Below, in pieces: positions 16,498-25,586 of a stretch of 55,607 nucleotides of DNA (positions are counted from its first letter, which is position 1; every line of letters starts with the position of its first letter). Under the pieces are notes generated by a model that saw nothing but the letters and a program-made list of their open reading frames with translations, had not been told where the DNA came from and searched no databases. The position numbers were made by a program, and so were the translations under genes. Location of the stretch: NCBI GenBank assembly GCA_002347965.1, contig DDYN01000028.1:1-55607 (forward strand). The letters run 5' to 3'. This DNA comes from UBA2233 sp002347965 [NCBI: Nitrospirae bacterium UBA2233]. Its GTDB lineage: Bacteria; UBA2233.

Positions 16498-17844
16498 TCA
16501 GTATGCGGAGCTCTCGGGGGGGATGTGCACGGAATCTAGCGGCTCGAACAGCGTATAGTCTGCGGTAAACCTCAGCTTAACCGTTCCCGTAGGCCCGTTC
16601 CGGTGCTTGCTTACGATGATCTCGGCGATGTTCTTCTCTTGGGTGTTTTTGTTGTACAGCTCGTCCCTGTAAATGAACGCGATCAGGTCGGCGTCCTGCT
16701 CGATCGCGCCGGATTCACGTAAATCGGCCAGCATTGGCCTTTTTTCCGTGCGCCCCTCAACTGCGCGGTTTAACTGAGAAAGCGCGATCACCGGCAAATC
16801 AAGCTCCTTGGCGAGCGCTTTCAGCGAACGCGAAATACCAGAAATTTCCTTTTCCCGGTTCTCAGGGTGCCCAACGCCCTTCAGGAGTTGAAGGTAGTCC
16901 ACAATAATGATCCCGAGCTTGTGTTCGGCCATCATTCGCCTGGCTTTGGCGCGAACCTCCAAGACGCTCAAGCTTGCCGAATCGTCGATGAACATCGGGA
17001 TCTTGGAGAGTCTTTGGGCGGCCTTGATGATCCTCCCCATCTCTTCTTTGGCGACATAGCCCTGGCGCAACGCCCCACTCTCAACCCTCGCCTCCGAACA
17101 GAGTAACCTTAAGGCCAGCTGCTCGGCGCTCATTTCCAGCGAAAAGAGCGCCACGGGGAGGTTGCACATCATGGCGGCATACCGTGCGACGTTGAGACAA
17201 AAGGCCGTTTTGCCCATGGAGGGCCTAGCCGCTATAATGATGAGGTCTTGCTTTTGCAGCCCGCCCGTAAGCCTATCTAAGTCGATGAATCCCGAAGGTA
17301 TGCCGACAAACATGTTCTTGTTCGTTAGGGCGGCCTCGATCGTGCCGATCGTCCCCTCGAGAACTTCGCCCACGCTCCGAAAAGAAGGCCGTATTCGAGC
17401 GGAAGAGGCGCCAAAGAGCGTATCTTCCGCTTCGTCTAAGAACTCGTCCGCCGCTCCTTGGTAGCGAAACCCCCTTTCGGCGATTTCCATGCTCGCAAGG
17501 ATCGTCCTTCGGATGAGCGCTTTTTCTTTCACAATGCGGACGTAAGCTTCCGCATTTTGGTAGGTTGGGACCGCCTCCGCAAGGCTTGCGATATACCCCG
17601 CCCCTCCGACGGCCTCGAGTTCCTTAGCTTCCAGTAAATGGTTGGTGAGGGTTACGAGGTCAATCGGCTGGCTCATTTGGAAGAGCCTCAGCATCGCGGC
17701 ATAGATCCTCCTGTGGGCTTCTTTATAGAAATCCTCTTCCTTGAGGCTTTCGATCAGCGCGTACAGGGCCCCGTCCTCGATCAAAACGCACCCCAATGCC
17801 GATTGTTCGGCATCAATACTGTACGGAAGCTCTTTTTGAGCCAT
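16498..17844 (-). CDS. dnaB: Replicative DNA helicase DnaB
   Basis: The hexameric 5'-3' replication-fork helicase. The N-terminal domain begins PYSIDAEQSALGCVL (primase and loader contacts). The RecA-like domain has Walker A ARPSMGKTAF, Walker B GIIIVDYLQLL and the ISRSLKALAKELDLPVIALS segment. It has 448 residues, normal for the family, and no intein. It is the last gene of the prs-to-dnaB operon, 25 bases after rplI. Confidence 0.96.
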   Translation of the reverse strand: MAQKELPYSIDAEQSALGCVLIEDGALYALIESLKEEDFYKEAHRRIYAAMLRLFQMSQPIDLVTLTNHLLEAKELEAVGGAGYIASLAEAVPTYQNAEAYVRIVKEKALIRRTILASMEIAERGFRYQGAADEFLDEAEDTLFGASSARIRPSFRSVGEVLEGTIGTIEAALTNKNMFVGIPSGFIDLDRLTGGLQKQDLIIIAARPSMGKTAFCLNVARYAAMMCNLPVALFSLEMSAEQLALRLLCSEARVESGALRQGYVAKEEMGRIIKAAQRLSKIPMFIDDSASLSVLEVRAKARRMMAEHKLGIIIVDYLQLLKGVGHPENREKEISGISRSLKALAKELDLPVIALSQLNRAVEGRTEKRPMLADLRESGAIEQDADLIAFIYRDELYNKNTQEKNIAEIIVSKHRNGPTGTVKLRFTADYTLFEPLDSVHIPPESSAY

Positions 17845-17869
17845 CCCTTAAGCCCCTTAAGCCGTACCC

Positions 17870-18322
17870 CTACTCAGGCTCAACCATGATACGAACCGTC
17901 GCCGCGATGTCTTGAAAAATACGAACCGTCGCCTCGTGAGTCCCGATCGTTTTGATGGGCTCCTCAAGCAGGACCTGCCTTCGGTCTAACTCGAACCCCT
18001 TGGCCAGAAGGGCCTGCTGAATATCTTGGGACGTTACCGAGCCGAAGAGCTTGCCTTCGTCGCCAGCCTTCGCCCGAAACGCGAGCTCAAGGCCTTGAAT
18101 TCTACCTGCAAGCTCGGTAGCCCTCGCCCGCTCTTTTTCGACCCTACGAAGCCGAGCTTGGAGCTTTTTTTCAACTTCCAGAATCTTGTCCGGCGTCGCT
18201 TTCCAAGCCAGCCCTTTGGGAAAAAGGAAATTTCGAAAGTACCCGCAGCGTACATCGAAAACTTGGCCCACCTTGCCCAGTTTCTCGATGTCCTCACGGA
18301 GGATGATTCTCATGGTTGCCAT
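17870..18322 (-). CDS. rplI: 50S ribosomal protein L9
   Basis: The N-terminal domain shows the L9 signature MRIILREDIEKLGKVGQVF, then GYFRNFLFPKGLA, followed by the long connecting helix and the C-terminal rRNA-binding domain. It has 150 residues. ATG 18322 is preferred because AGGAGG lies 6 bases upstream; this adds three residues relative to the usual start. It lies between the DUF2232 membrane protein and dnaB, the conserved order. Confidence 0.96.
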   Translation of the reverse strand: MATMRIILREDIEKLGKVGQVFDVRCGYFRNFLFPKGLAWKATPDKILEVEKKLQARLRRVEKERARATELAGRIQGLELAFRAKAGDEGKLFGSVTSQDIQQALLAKGFELDRRQVLLEEPIKTIGTHEATVRIFQDIAATVRIMVEPE

Positions 18323-18352
18323 TGCCTTCCTCCTTTTATGGAACGCTCTATT

Positions 18353-19258
18353 TCAGCCTTCGGTACCAAAACGAAGCGCCTTCGCCCTGCCTTGTATGTC
18401 GAGCCACACATCCAAAAGGCCGATAAACACGGAAATTGCCGTCAAAGGAACAACTAGAGCATGCATCAGCCCAACCGCCACCTTCAACGCAAACGGTAAC
18501 CCAAGACGCTCGAGAACCCCAAGCACCAGACAAAGCCCTCGGAAAAAAAACACGCCCACCCCAATCAGCAGGCAGTTCAACGCTAACGCCCTCATGGGCT
18601 CGTACTGGATCAGGAAAACTCCGAACCCTCCCCCAAGAAGAGGCCAAACCCATGCATCGGAAAAACGGATGCCAAGTAGGCCTTCTTGGGGCATCTTTGC
18701 AAGGCCGAGATGCACAAGAAGCGCTAACGCCGCGAACCCTTCCCAAGAAAACGCGCAACAAAGAAGCGCGGGGAACGAAAGCCCAAACCACGCAGCAAAA
18801 GCCCTGAGGTTTTGCTCGGCCAGGGGTGCCTCGTTTACGCCAGCCCCGGCTCGAACCATGCTTTCAGTGATGAGCGCAAACGGGCTCTGATGACCAACCT
18901 GGAGAGCGACCACCCACAGCCCGGCGAGCATGAGCAATGTTATCATAGAGCAGGCGAGGCAAAGCGAAGCGAACCCTACCCCCCACTTTCCTACGCTGAA
19001 GGCCATGCAACCCCCCAAAAGAATCAAAGCCACGCTGCTCATAAAAACCTGCGTTGCACCAAGGAGCGCCAGAAGCATGCCTCCTAGAACCAACCCCACC
19101 GCCGTACCCGTCGTCATTCCGCCTCTCAAAAAAGCGGCCGCTTGGGAGGCGACAAGAACGGGGCTCAACAAAAGGCCGCCAATAGGAGCATAATGCGTGG
19201 CAAGCGCGGGGATAATGCCCAACCCGGCATACAGCGCCGCTTCTCGCAAAAAGCGCAT
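18353..19258 (-). CDS. DUF2232 polytopic membrane protein
   Basis: About 301 residues with some eight hydrophobic helices. Members of the DUF2232 family characteristically sit between rpsR and rplI in deltaproteobacteria and Firmicutes, as here; their function is not known, though the fold resembles small ECF-like or S-component membrane proteins. The ATG at 19258 is preferred over TTG 19264, and neither has a clear ribosome-binding site. It starts 8 bases after the rpsR stop, so translation is probably coupled. Confidence 0.8.
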   Translation of the reverse strand: MRFLREAALYAGLGIIPALATHYAPIGGLLLSPVLVASQAAAFLRGGMTTGTAVGLVLGGMLLALLGATQVFMSSVALILLGGCMAFSVGKWGVGFASLCLACSMITLLMLAGLWVVALQVGHQSPFALITESMVRAGAGVNEAPLAEQNLRAFAAWFGLSFPALLCCAFSWEGFAALALLVHLGLAKMPQEGLLGIRFSDAWVWPLLGGGFGVFLIQYEPMRALALNCLLIGVGVFFFRGLCLVLGVLERLGLPFALKVAVGLMHALVVPLTAISVFIGLLDVWLDIQGRAKALRFGTEG

Positions 19259-19266
19259 TCGCAAAT

Positions 19267-19512
19267 TTAGGGCATAGACTGGGTAAACGGCAGAATAGAC
19301 AACACCCTTGCACGCTTGATGGCGGTGGTTAGCTTTCTTTGATGTTTGGCACAGGTGCCTGTAATCCGTCTAGGGAGAATTTTTCCCCTGTCTGTAATAA
19401 ACTGCCTTAGCTGCTCTTGATCTTTGTAGTCGGCACTAAGCGTACTCTCCTTACAAAACATGCAAACTTTTCGCTTTAGGAAGCGCCTTCTAGAAAAAAT
19501 AGGATGGGCCAT
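19267..19512 (-). CDS. rpsR: 30S ribosomal protein S18
   Basis: An 81-residue small-subunit protein that pairs with S6. It contains the conserved [16 protein letters not shown] and AIKRAR segments. Four potential zinc ligands, C17, C20, C54 and H57, mark it as the zinc-ribbon (C+) form of S18. It lies directly downstream of rpsF, as usual. Confidence 0.96.
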   Translation of the reverse strand: MAHPIFSRRRFLKRKVCMFCKESTLSADYKDQEQLRQFITDRGKILPRRITGTCAKHQRKLTTAIKRARVLSILPFTQSMP

Positions 19513-19529
19513 CTTAACCTCCTTCGTTC

Positions 19530-19922
19530 TTAACTCGCTTCGATGGGTTCTTGATCGGCGTCGGGTTCTCCGACCCCCGCAAGCTGCCTTAAGGGTTTAG
19601 CCCTTAACTCTTCGAGCTGCTCTGCGCTGATCTTGGCTTCGCCCTTGAGCGACACGAAGAAACGCAGGAGTTGCTCCGTGATCCGAAAGTTACGCAGCAA
19701 CTCGCTTACCGATTCCGGCGGCAAGTATGCCCTGCCGATGTAGCGATGCCCTCTTGTCTGACTCCTAACCTCGTAAACCAGCCTCACCTTGTCCGGTCCT
19801 TCTAGGTCGAACAACACGCCGCCGTTCTTGGAGATCAGATCTACGAGACGCTTTTCAAAATCGGCCAACTCCTGCTTGCCAAGCTCGGGGTTAACCACCA
19901 AGAACAGTTCGTACTCGCGCAT
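19530..19922 (-). CDS. rpsF: 30S ribosomal protein S6
   Basis: A 130-residue protein beginning [14 protein letters not shown], the S6 signature, with [11 protein letters not shown] in the RNA-binding sheet and an acidic C-terminal tail. ATG 19922 has AAGGAG 6 bases upstream; the TTG one codon earlier is less likely. It follows ychF after 23 bases and heads the rpsF-rpsR-DUF2232-rplI-dnaB segment. Confidence 0.96.
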   Translation of the reverse strand: MREYELFLVVNPELGKQELADFEKRLVDLISKNGGVLFDLEGPDKVRLVYEVRSQTRGHRYIGRAYLPPESVSELLRNFRITEQLLRFFVSLKGEAKISAEQLEELRAKPLRQLAGVGEPDADQEPIEAS

Positions 19923-19945
19923 CAAACGCTCCTTAGTATGGGTTG

Positions 19946-21043
19946 TTAGACGTTAAAACGAAACGTAATGACATCGCCTGGCTTGACTATGTAATCCTTC
20001 CCCTCGCTGCGGACTAGCCCCCGCTCTTTCAAAATGTGCTCTGAGCCAAGCTCAAGAAGGGCCTCGGCCGCCATGACCTCGGCTCGAATGAACCCACGTT
20101 CAAAATCGGAGTGAATCTCCCCTGCGGCCTGCTTGGCCGTCGCACCCTTGGGGATCGTCCAGGCGCGGACCTCTTTAGGTCCGGCCGTGTAAAAAGTGAC
20201 GAGACCGAGAAGGTCGTAAGCCTTCCGGATAAACCTAGAAAGGCCGGGCTCTTGAAGCCCATAATCGCGAAGCCACTGCTTACGCTCATCCTCGTCCATA
20301 CCGGCAAGCTCTGCCTCAAGTTTTCCGCAGAGAACGAGAACGGGAAAGCCTGCTACCGAAAGCCCGTTGATTTGTTCGAGCGTCCCCCGTCCAGGCTCTG
20401 GCAGGTCACGCTCCGAACAGTTGAGCAAAACGAGCGAAGGCTTGATACTCAACACGTTGAGCGCATCCGCTTGGGCGAGCACTTCCGCAGGAAGCCCACG
20501 AACCTCGCTCCGGGTCTTACCCTCTGAAAGCGCTTCGTAAAGGATGGACAGGCGTGTTTTTTCTTCCAGAGCCCCTTCCGCCCCCACCCTGGCAAGCCTT
20601 TCAATTTTCTCGATCCGCCTCCTCAGTACATCCAAGTCGGCCAGCAAGAGCTCCATTTCGAGAACTTCGAGGTCTGCCATCGGGTCGATCGCACCGCTTA
20701 GGGCGACCACGCTCGGGTCTTCGAACGTCCGCAGAACATAGGCTATCAAATCTACGTTACGGATATGCCCCAAAAACTGGTTCCCCAACCCTTCCCCTTT
20801 CGAGGCGCCCTTTACCAGCCCCGCAATATCGACGACCTCGAGCGTTGTCGGTATGACGCGCTCGGGCTCGTACATGGCGGCAAGTCTATCTAGGAGAGGG
20901 TCCGGAACAGAGACAACTCCCACGTTCGGGTCGATCGTACAAAAAGGGTAGTTGCCAACAAGAGCCCCTGCTGTCGTAAGCGCGTTAAATATGGTCGACT
21001 TGCCCACGTTTGGAAGCCCAACAAGGCCTACACGACAACCCAC
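19946..21043 (-). CDS. ychF: Redox-responsive ATPase YchF (Obg-family)
   Basis: A translation-associated P-loop protein that uses ATP rather than GTP. Visible motifs are GLPNVGKSTIFNALT (G1), NYPFCTIDPN (G2), DIAGLVKGASKGEG (G3) and LNCSERD (degenerate G4). A C-terminal TGS-like domain ends KPGDVITFRFNV. It has 365 residues, normal for the family. The start is GTG 21043 with AAGGGGA 5 bases upstream. It follows hppA by 10 bases. Confidence 0.95.
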   Translation of the reverse strand: MGCRVGLVGLPNVGKSTIFNALTTAGALVGNYPFCTIDPNVGVVSVPDPLLDRLAAMYEPERVIPTTLEVVDIAGLVKGASKGEGLGNQFLGHIRNVDLIAYVLRTFEDPSVVALSGAIDPMADLEVLEMELLLADLDVLRRRIEKIERLARVGAEGALEEKTRLSILYEALSEGKTRSEVRGLPAEVLAQADALNVLSIKPSLVLLNCSERDLPEPGRGTLEQINGLSVAGFPVLVLCGKLEAELAGMDEDERKQWLRDYGLQEPGLSRFIRKAYDLLGLVTFYTAGPKEVRAWTIPKGATAKQAAGEIHSDFERGFIRAEVMAAEALLELGSEHILKERGLVRSEGKDYIVKPGDVITFRFNV

Positions 21044-21053
21044 TCAATTCCCC

Positions 21054-23075
21054 TTAAGCCAGAAGAGGCGCCAAAACAAGAGAAACGATGCTCATCACCT
21101 TGATCAAGATGTTCATTGACGGGCCGGCAGTATCCTTGAAAGGGTCTCCCACCGTATCTCCAACCACGGCGGCCTTATGGGCATCCGAGCCTTTGCCTCC
21201 AAGAAACCCTTGCTCAATCAGCTTCTTGGCGTTGTCCCATGCACCGCCCGCGTTCGCCATCAAAAGCGCGAGTAACACTCCTGCCATGGTAGAGCCGACG
21301 AGCATTCCCGCCAGTGCCTTAGGGCCAATCCCAAACCCGACGACGATCGGGGCCGATACGGCAATCAAGCCAGGCAGAACCATCTCGAGGAGTGCCGCCC
21401 GGGTGGAAATGTCGACACACCTGGCTGTGTCCGGCTTAACTCCCGGCCTACCCTCGAGCAGCCCTGGGATTTCTCGGAACTGCCTTCGGATCTCTTCAAC
21501 CATGCGGAACGCGGCACGCCCTACGGATGTCATCGTAAGCGCCCCGATCAAGAATGGGATTGTCCCCCCTAAAAAGAGCCCGATGATGACCTTAGGGTCT
21601 AGAATCTGCACGTCCAGCGGGGCTCCATGCCTTGCCGAAACGCTTTGAACGTAAGCCGAGAACAATGCCAGTGCCGTGAGCGCGGCAGAGCCGATGGCAA
21701 AGCCTTTCCCTATTGCGGCCGTCGTATTGCCTAGCGCGTCCAGGCCATCCGTAATCTTGCGCACCTCCGGCCCAAGCCCCGCCATTTCGGAGATACCGCC
21801 CGCGTTGTCCGCGATCGGACCGTAAGCATCGACGCTCATCGTGACGCCGATCGTGGCCAACATCCCGACTCCGGCAATACCGATCCCGTATAGACCGGCA
21901 ACGGCATGGGCAACGTATATGGCCCCGCAAATCCCAAATACTGGAAGCACTACACTTTCAAGCCCGACAGCAAAGCCCATGATGATGTCCGTTGCTGGCC
22001 CCGTCTGGCATGCCTTTGCAATCCTTACGACCGGCCCGCCGGAGGTGTAGTACTCCGTCATAACGCCAATCAGCATTCCGGCAAGCGTCCCGGCTAGCGT
22101 AGCCAGAAACACGCGATTGGACACATCAACCTGGTCTATCACGACGTATGCCAGCACAAAGAAGACCGCAGCTCCAAAAAAAGTAATATAACGGAGCGCC
22201 TTCTGAGGGTCTATTCTTCTTACAAGACGCATGCTCAGGATTGCAAGGATAGAAGCAACAAGCCCGGCCGCAGCGAGCAAAATTGGCAACAGCATCAAAT
22301 GAGGCTTCGAGCCGAGCGCGGCCGTCTTGGAACCCGGGATGGCGGTGGCCCCTATCGCGATGGATGCGACAATAGCGCCGACGTACGATTCAAACAGGTC
22401 GGCCCCCATCCCGGCCACATCGCCCACGTTGTCCCCCACGTTGTCCGCGATCACTCCGGGGTTCCTCGGGTCGTCCTCTGGAATTCCGGCCTCGACCTTT
22501 CCAACAAGGTCAGCACCCACATCGGCCGTTTTCGTGTAAATCCCGCCGCCTACTCTGGCAAACAAAGCGATCGTACTCGCCCCCATTGCAAACCCGTTAA
22601 TGGCGGACTGCGTGGATATGTCCTGCCCGTAGAAGATGAAGAACAGCGCGACTCCTAAAAGTCCTAGGCCCGCCACAGCAAGGCCCATTACCGACCCCCC
22701 CAAGAAGGCTACCTCGAGCGCCCTCGCCTGGCCTACATCTTTGGCCGCCGCCGCCGTACGAACGTTGGCTTCCGTGGCCGAGCACATTCCCGTGAACCCG
22801 GCAAGGATCGAAAAGAGCGCCCCTACAAGAAAAGCAACCGCCGTATACAGGTCGATAAAAAGCGTCAAAAGGACGAACACGGCCATGACGAACCAGACAA
22901 GTACCGAATACTCCCGCCTCAAGAACACCATCGCTCCCGTTCGGATTTCGGAAGCTATGGAGATCATCGCGGCCGATCCCGCAGGCAGCCGCCGAATGCT
23001 CGTTAATAGTGTAAGCGCAAGAACGATCCCAACAAGCGCAACGGCAAGGGGCAACATCGAAAACGCCTCGAGCAT
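21054..23075 (-). CDS. hppA: Membrane pyrophosphatase, K+-dependent type
   Basis: An ion pump that couples pyrophosphate hydrolysis to H+ (or Na+) export, with about 16 TM helices. It has the signature [19 protein letters not shown] with NVGD following, and the C-terminal [20 protein letters not shown]. The segment [14 protein letters not shown] has alanine where K+-independent enzymes have lysine, which is the hallmark of the K+-dependent class; Na+ pumping occurs only in this class but is not proven here. ATG 23075 follows CGGAG, whereas TTG 23102 lacks a good site. Its place between pth and ychF is unusual: it may recycle pyrophosphate made by biosynthesis. Confidence 0.94.
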   Translation of the reverse strand: MLEAFSMLPLAVALVGIVLALTLLTSIRRLPAGSAAMISIASEIRTGAMVFLRREYSVLVWFVMAVFVLLTLFIDLYTAVAFLVGALFSILAGFTGMCSATEANVRTAAAAKDVGQARALEVAFLGGSVMGLAVAGLGLLGVALFFIFYGQDISTQSAINGFAMGASTIALFARVGGGIYTKTADVGADLVGKVEAGIPEDDPRNPGVIADNVGDNVGDVAGMGADLFESYVGAIVASIAIGATAIPGSKTAALGSKPHLMLLPILLAAAGLVASILAILSMRLVRRIDPQKALRYITFFGAAVFFVLAYVVIDQVDVSNRVFLATLAGTLAGMLIGVMTEYYTSGGPVVRIAKACQTGPATDIIMGFAVGLESVVLPVFGICGAIYVAHAVAGLYGIGIAGVGMLATIGVTMSVDAYGPIADNAGGISEMAGLGPEVRKITDGLDALGNTTAAIGKGFAIGSAALTALALFSAYVQSVSARHGAPLDVQILDPKVIIGLFLGGTIPFLIGALTMTSVGRAAFRMVEEIRRQFREIPGLLEGRPGVKPDTARCVDISTRAALLEMVLPGLIAVSAPIVVGFGIGPKALAGMLVGSTMAGVLLALLMANAGGAWDNAKKLIEQGFLGGKGSDAHKAAVVGDTVGDPFKDTAGPSMNILIKVMSIVSLVLAPLLA

Positions 23076-23112
23076 GCCAGTACTCCGATTTGCATCAATC
23101 AATCAAACAAGG

Positions 23113-23688
23113 TTAAGCAAGCACTCTTCTGTGGAAAGCCTCTTGAGCCTTCGCTAGCCCCTCGTCAATCAGGACACGAACTCCGATTTGCACCTGCCCG
23201 ATAAGATCGGGGAGCCTTGCAAGCTCCTGCCTCAAGAAAGGCTCCAGTACGTAGGGTACGACAAGGCCTTTCTCGCTCGGTCTCCCGATCCCTACCCGAA
23301 CCCTGTAAAAATCTCTCGTTTTCAACGCCTGTACGATCGAATCCAACCCTTTGTGGCCTGCCGTACCGCCACCAAAACGAAATCGTACCTCCCCGTACGG
23401 AAGGTCCATCTCATCGTGCACGACGATAAGCCCCTCGATTGGCAATTCCCGCTCCATCAGGAACGGCTTTACCCCCTGGCCCGACAAGTTCATGAACGTG
23501 AGCGGCTTAAGAAGCCAAACCTCGTTGTCCGCCAACAAAAAAGGGCCGGAGTAAGAAACGTTCTTGGCCTTCCTCCATGCCATCCTGAGGTCCTTGGCCA
23601 TTCCCTCGACCACTTGAAACCCCACATTGTGCCGCGTCAAGGCATACTCAGGGCCCGGATTCCCAAGCCCTGCCAGCGTCCAGCGCAT
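23113..23688 (-). CDS. pth: Peptidyl-tRNA hydrolase
   Basis: Releases tRNA from prematurely dissociated peptidyl-tRNA. The family signatures GLGNPGPEYALTRHNVGFQV (catalytic His and Asn), LLKPLTFMNLSG and IVVHDEMDLPYGEVRFRFGG (catalytic Asp) are all intact. It has 191 residues. It follows rplY by 3 bases, the common rplY-pth pairing, so coupled translation is likely. Confidence 0.96.
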   Translation of the reverse strand: MRWTLAGLGNPGPEYALTRHNVGFQVVEGMAKDLRMAWRKAKNVSYSGPFLLADNEVWLLKPLTFMNLSGQGVKPFLMERELPIEGLIVVHDEMDLPYGEVRFRFGGGTAGHKGLDSIVQALKTRDFYRVRVGIGRPSEKGLVVPYVLEPFLRQELARLPDLIGQVQIGVRVLIDEGLAKAQEAFHRRVLA

Positions 23689-23691
23689 AGG

Positions 23692-24321
23692 CTATTCCGT
23701 TTTTGCTTCCTCGGAAACCTCCTCTTCGGGAGTCTTTTCGGCTTCTTCACTCATCGGCGAGGCCAAGGCAATGACGGCTTCCGCAGGGTCCTCTTTAATA
23801 CGAAGGTTTTGTGCCACGGGCAAGTCGGCGACGTGTAGAACATTCCCGATCCGCAGACCAGAAACGTCTACTTCAATCGCCTCAGGAATGTCTCCAGGAA
23901 GACACTCGATCGTCAGGGCATGCTTCATCACTTCTAGGACACCATTGTCTTCTTTGACACCTATCGGCTCTCCAGCGGTTCGAATGGGCACCCTGGTTTC
24001 GATCGTCTCGTCCATCCGCACAACGTGAAGGTCCACATGGAGAAGGTGCCTCCCTAACGCATCCCATTCAAGCTGTTTGAGTAAAACACGTAGCCCCTTG
24101 AGTGCTGAGTCCATCTCGGAGGAGCACTTAAGAAGAGTACTACCCTCCCCTTTTCTCTTTTTTAGAACTTCCTGGATGGACTTTTTCGAAATCTGCACGG
24201 GCTTAGGAGCAAACCCTCTCCCGTAACATACGCCAGGAACAAACCCTTGTCGTCTCAAGGTATTTAGCGCCCCTTTCGTCGCAACGGCCCTTGGCTCGAC
24301 TTCCAACACCTCTGTTTCCAT
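23692..24321 (-). CDS. rplY: 50S ribosomal protein L25/CTC
   Basis: A 5S rRNA-binding protein of the long (CTC) form, 209 residues: an N-terminal L25 domain (LNTLRRQGFVPGVCYG; HLLHVDLH) and a C-terminal TL5 domain (ECLPGDIPEAIEVDVSGL). A Glu-rich tail follows. ATG 24321 is chosen because GGAGG is 10 bases upstream; the ATG at 24330 directly abuts the ribosome-binding site. It lies between prs and pth, the standard order. Confidence 0.94.
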   Translation of the reverse strand: METEVLEVEPRAVATKGALNTLRRQGFVPGVCYGRGFAPKPVQISKKSIQEVLKKRKGEGSTLLKCSSEMDSALKGLRVLLKQLEWDALGRHLLHVDLHVVRMDETIETRVPIRTAGEPIGVKEDNGVLEVMKHALTIECLPGDIPEAIEVDVSGLRIGNVLHVADLPVAQNLRIKEDPAEAVIALASPMSEEAEKTPEEEVSEEAKTE

Positions 24322-24354
24322 TCTACCCATTCCTCCAAACGGTTCTTTGACGTT

Positions 24355-25296
24355 CTAATCGAACAGTGAACTGACCGAAGCTTCCTTATGGATGCGCAGG
24401 ATCGCGTCTCCTAAAAGCTGCGCAACAGACACAACGCGGATTTTTTCGACCCTTTTGGCTTGGTCTTTTAGCGGGATCGTGTCGGTTACGACAATTTCTT
24501 CAAAAGAGCTCGCCGCCAACCGCTCTACTGAGCCTGGCGAAAGGACAGGATGAACCAGGAACGCGCTTACCGAGCGTGCACCATGGTCGAGCAACGCATC
24601 GGCGGCCATACAAACGGTCTTAGCGGTGTCCACAATGTCGTCTATGATAATAGCCACTCGACCCTGCACGTCCCCAATAATACGCATTTCGTCGATCTCG
24701 TTTGCCCTTGGACGGCGCTTGTCGAGGATGGCGATCGGACACTCTAGCCTCTTGGCGAACGCCCTTGCCCGCTCTACGCCGCCGGCATCAGGAGAAACGA
24801 TTGTAATCGGGACTTCTTTGTAGTGCTCCTTAAAATAGGCAAGAAGTATAGGCCTGGCGTAGAGATGGTCCACAGGGATGTTAAAAAACCCTTGAATTTG
24901 CCCCGCGTGCAACTCGAGCGTCAACACCCTTTGAGCCCCCGCCGTGACAATGAGGTCGGCGATGAGCTTGGCCGTAATCGGCACCCTCGGTGCCACCTTT
25001 CGGTCTTGGCGCGCGTAAGCGTAGTAAGGGATGACCGCCGTGATTCTCTTGGCGGACGCTCGCTTGAGGGCGTCGGTCAGGATTAGAAGCTCCATAAAAG
25101 AGCTGTTGACGGAATCGACAAGCGACTGAACCACAAAAACATCCATTCCGCGGACGTTTTCTCTGATTTCGACAAAAATCTCCCCGTCGTTGAACGTTCC
25201 CACCGTTGCGTCCCCAACGGCCACCCCGATACGCCTACAGATACCCTCGGCAAGCTGTCTGTTTGCGTTCCCAGAAAAAACCTTAAGCCGCTCCAT
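24355..25296 (-). CDS. prs: Ribose-phosphate pyrophosphokinase
   Basis: Makes PRPP from ribose 5-phosphate and ATP for nucleotides, histidine and tryptophan. Motifs: the N-terminal SGNANRQLAEGI, the ATP loop YARQDRK, VSPDAGGVERAR and the PRPP loop IIIDDIVDTAKT. It has 313 residues, class I. It is the first gene of the minus-strand operon that runs to dnaB, so a promoter should lie in 25300-25450; I found no convincing consensus there. Confidence 0.96.
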   Translation of the reverse strand: MERLKVFSGNANRQLAEGICRRIGVAVGDATVGTFNDGEIFVEIRENVRGMDVFVVQSLVDSVNSSFMELLILTDALKRASAKRITAVIPYYAYARQDRKVAPRVPITAKLIADLIVTAGAQRVLTLELHAGQIQGFFNIPVDHLYARPILLAYFKEHYKEVPITIVSPDAGGVERARAFAKRLECPIAILDKRRPRANEIDEMRIIGDVQGRVAIIIDDIVDTAKTVCMAADALLDHGARSVSAFLVHPVLSPGSVERLAASSFEEIVVTDTIPLKDQAKRVEKIRVVSVAQLLGDAILRIHKEASVSSLFD

Positions 25297-25457
25297 CCCA
25301 AGACTTGCCCCTATCTTAGGAAATCATTTACACAAAAACCCGCACAGTACCTAATTTGTGAACATATACCCGGACCCGAACCGCCATCGAACGCGATGCG
25401 GTCGGCCTTCAGGGAGGTATTCAAACTGGCAGCAAGCACCTCAATCTGTATTACTAT

Positions 25458-25586
25458 ATGTTGTTGGACAAACCATGTCAATTCGTCGAAAAATCAGAAG
25501 AAATCATCGGTGGTTTTTTCGTGAATTCTATGAAACAATATTATCAAATGGTTGAGTCGAAGGAAGATCACCCGTGTCTATCTTAG
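25458..25586 (+). CDS. Candidate small ORF before the acu-like cassette
   Basis: A frame of 42 residues, beginning MLLDKPCQFVEKSEEIIGG, with a protein-like mix of charged, aromatic and hydrophobic residues. It overlaps the start of the next gene by 13 bases, so translational coupling is possible. The frame stays open upstream to about 25370, but there is no start codon there and no good ribosome-binding site before ATG 25458. A competing 65-codon GTG frame covers the same bases and looks worse. Treat it as a candidate only. Confidence 0.3.
   Translation: MLLDKPCQFVEKSEEIIGGFFVNSMKQYYQMVESKEDHPCLS

Noticed and set aside
25358-25555. A 65-codon GTG frame before the acu-like cassette
   Set aside because: It has an odd Arg-rich composition, no good ribosome-binding site and competes with a better frame over the same bases.
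25297-25573. A tRNA gene upstream of prs
   Set aside because: Several bacteria have one there; I looked for the GGTTCRANNCC loop and an acceptor stem and found none.
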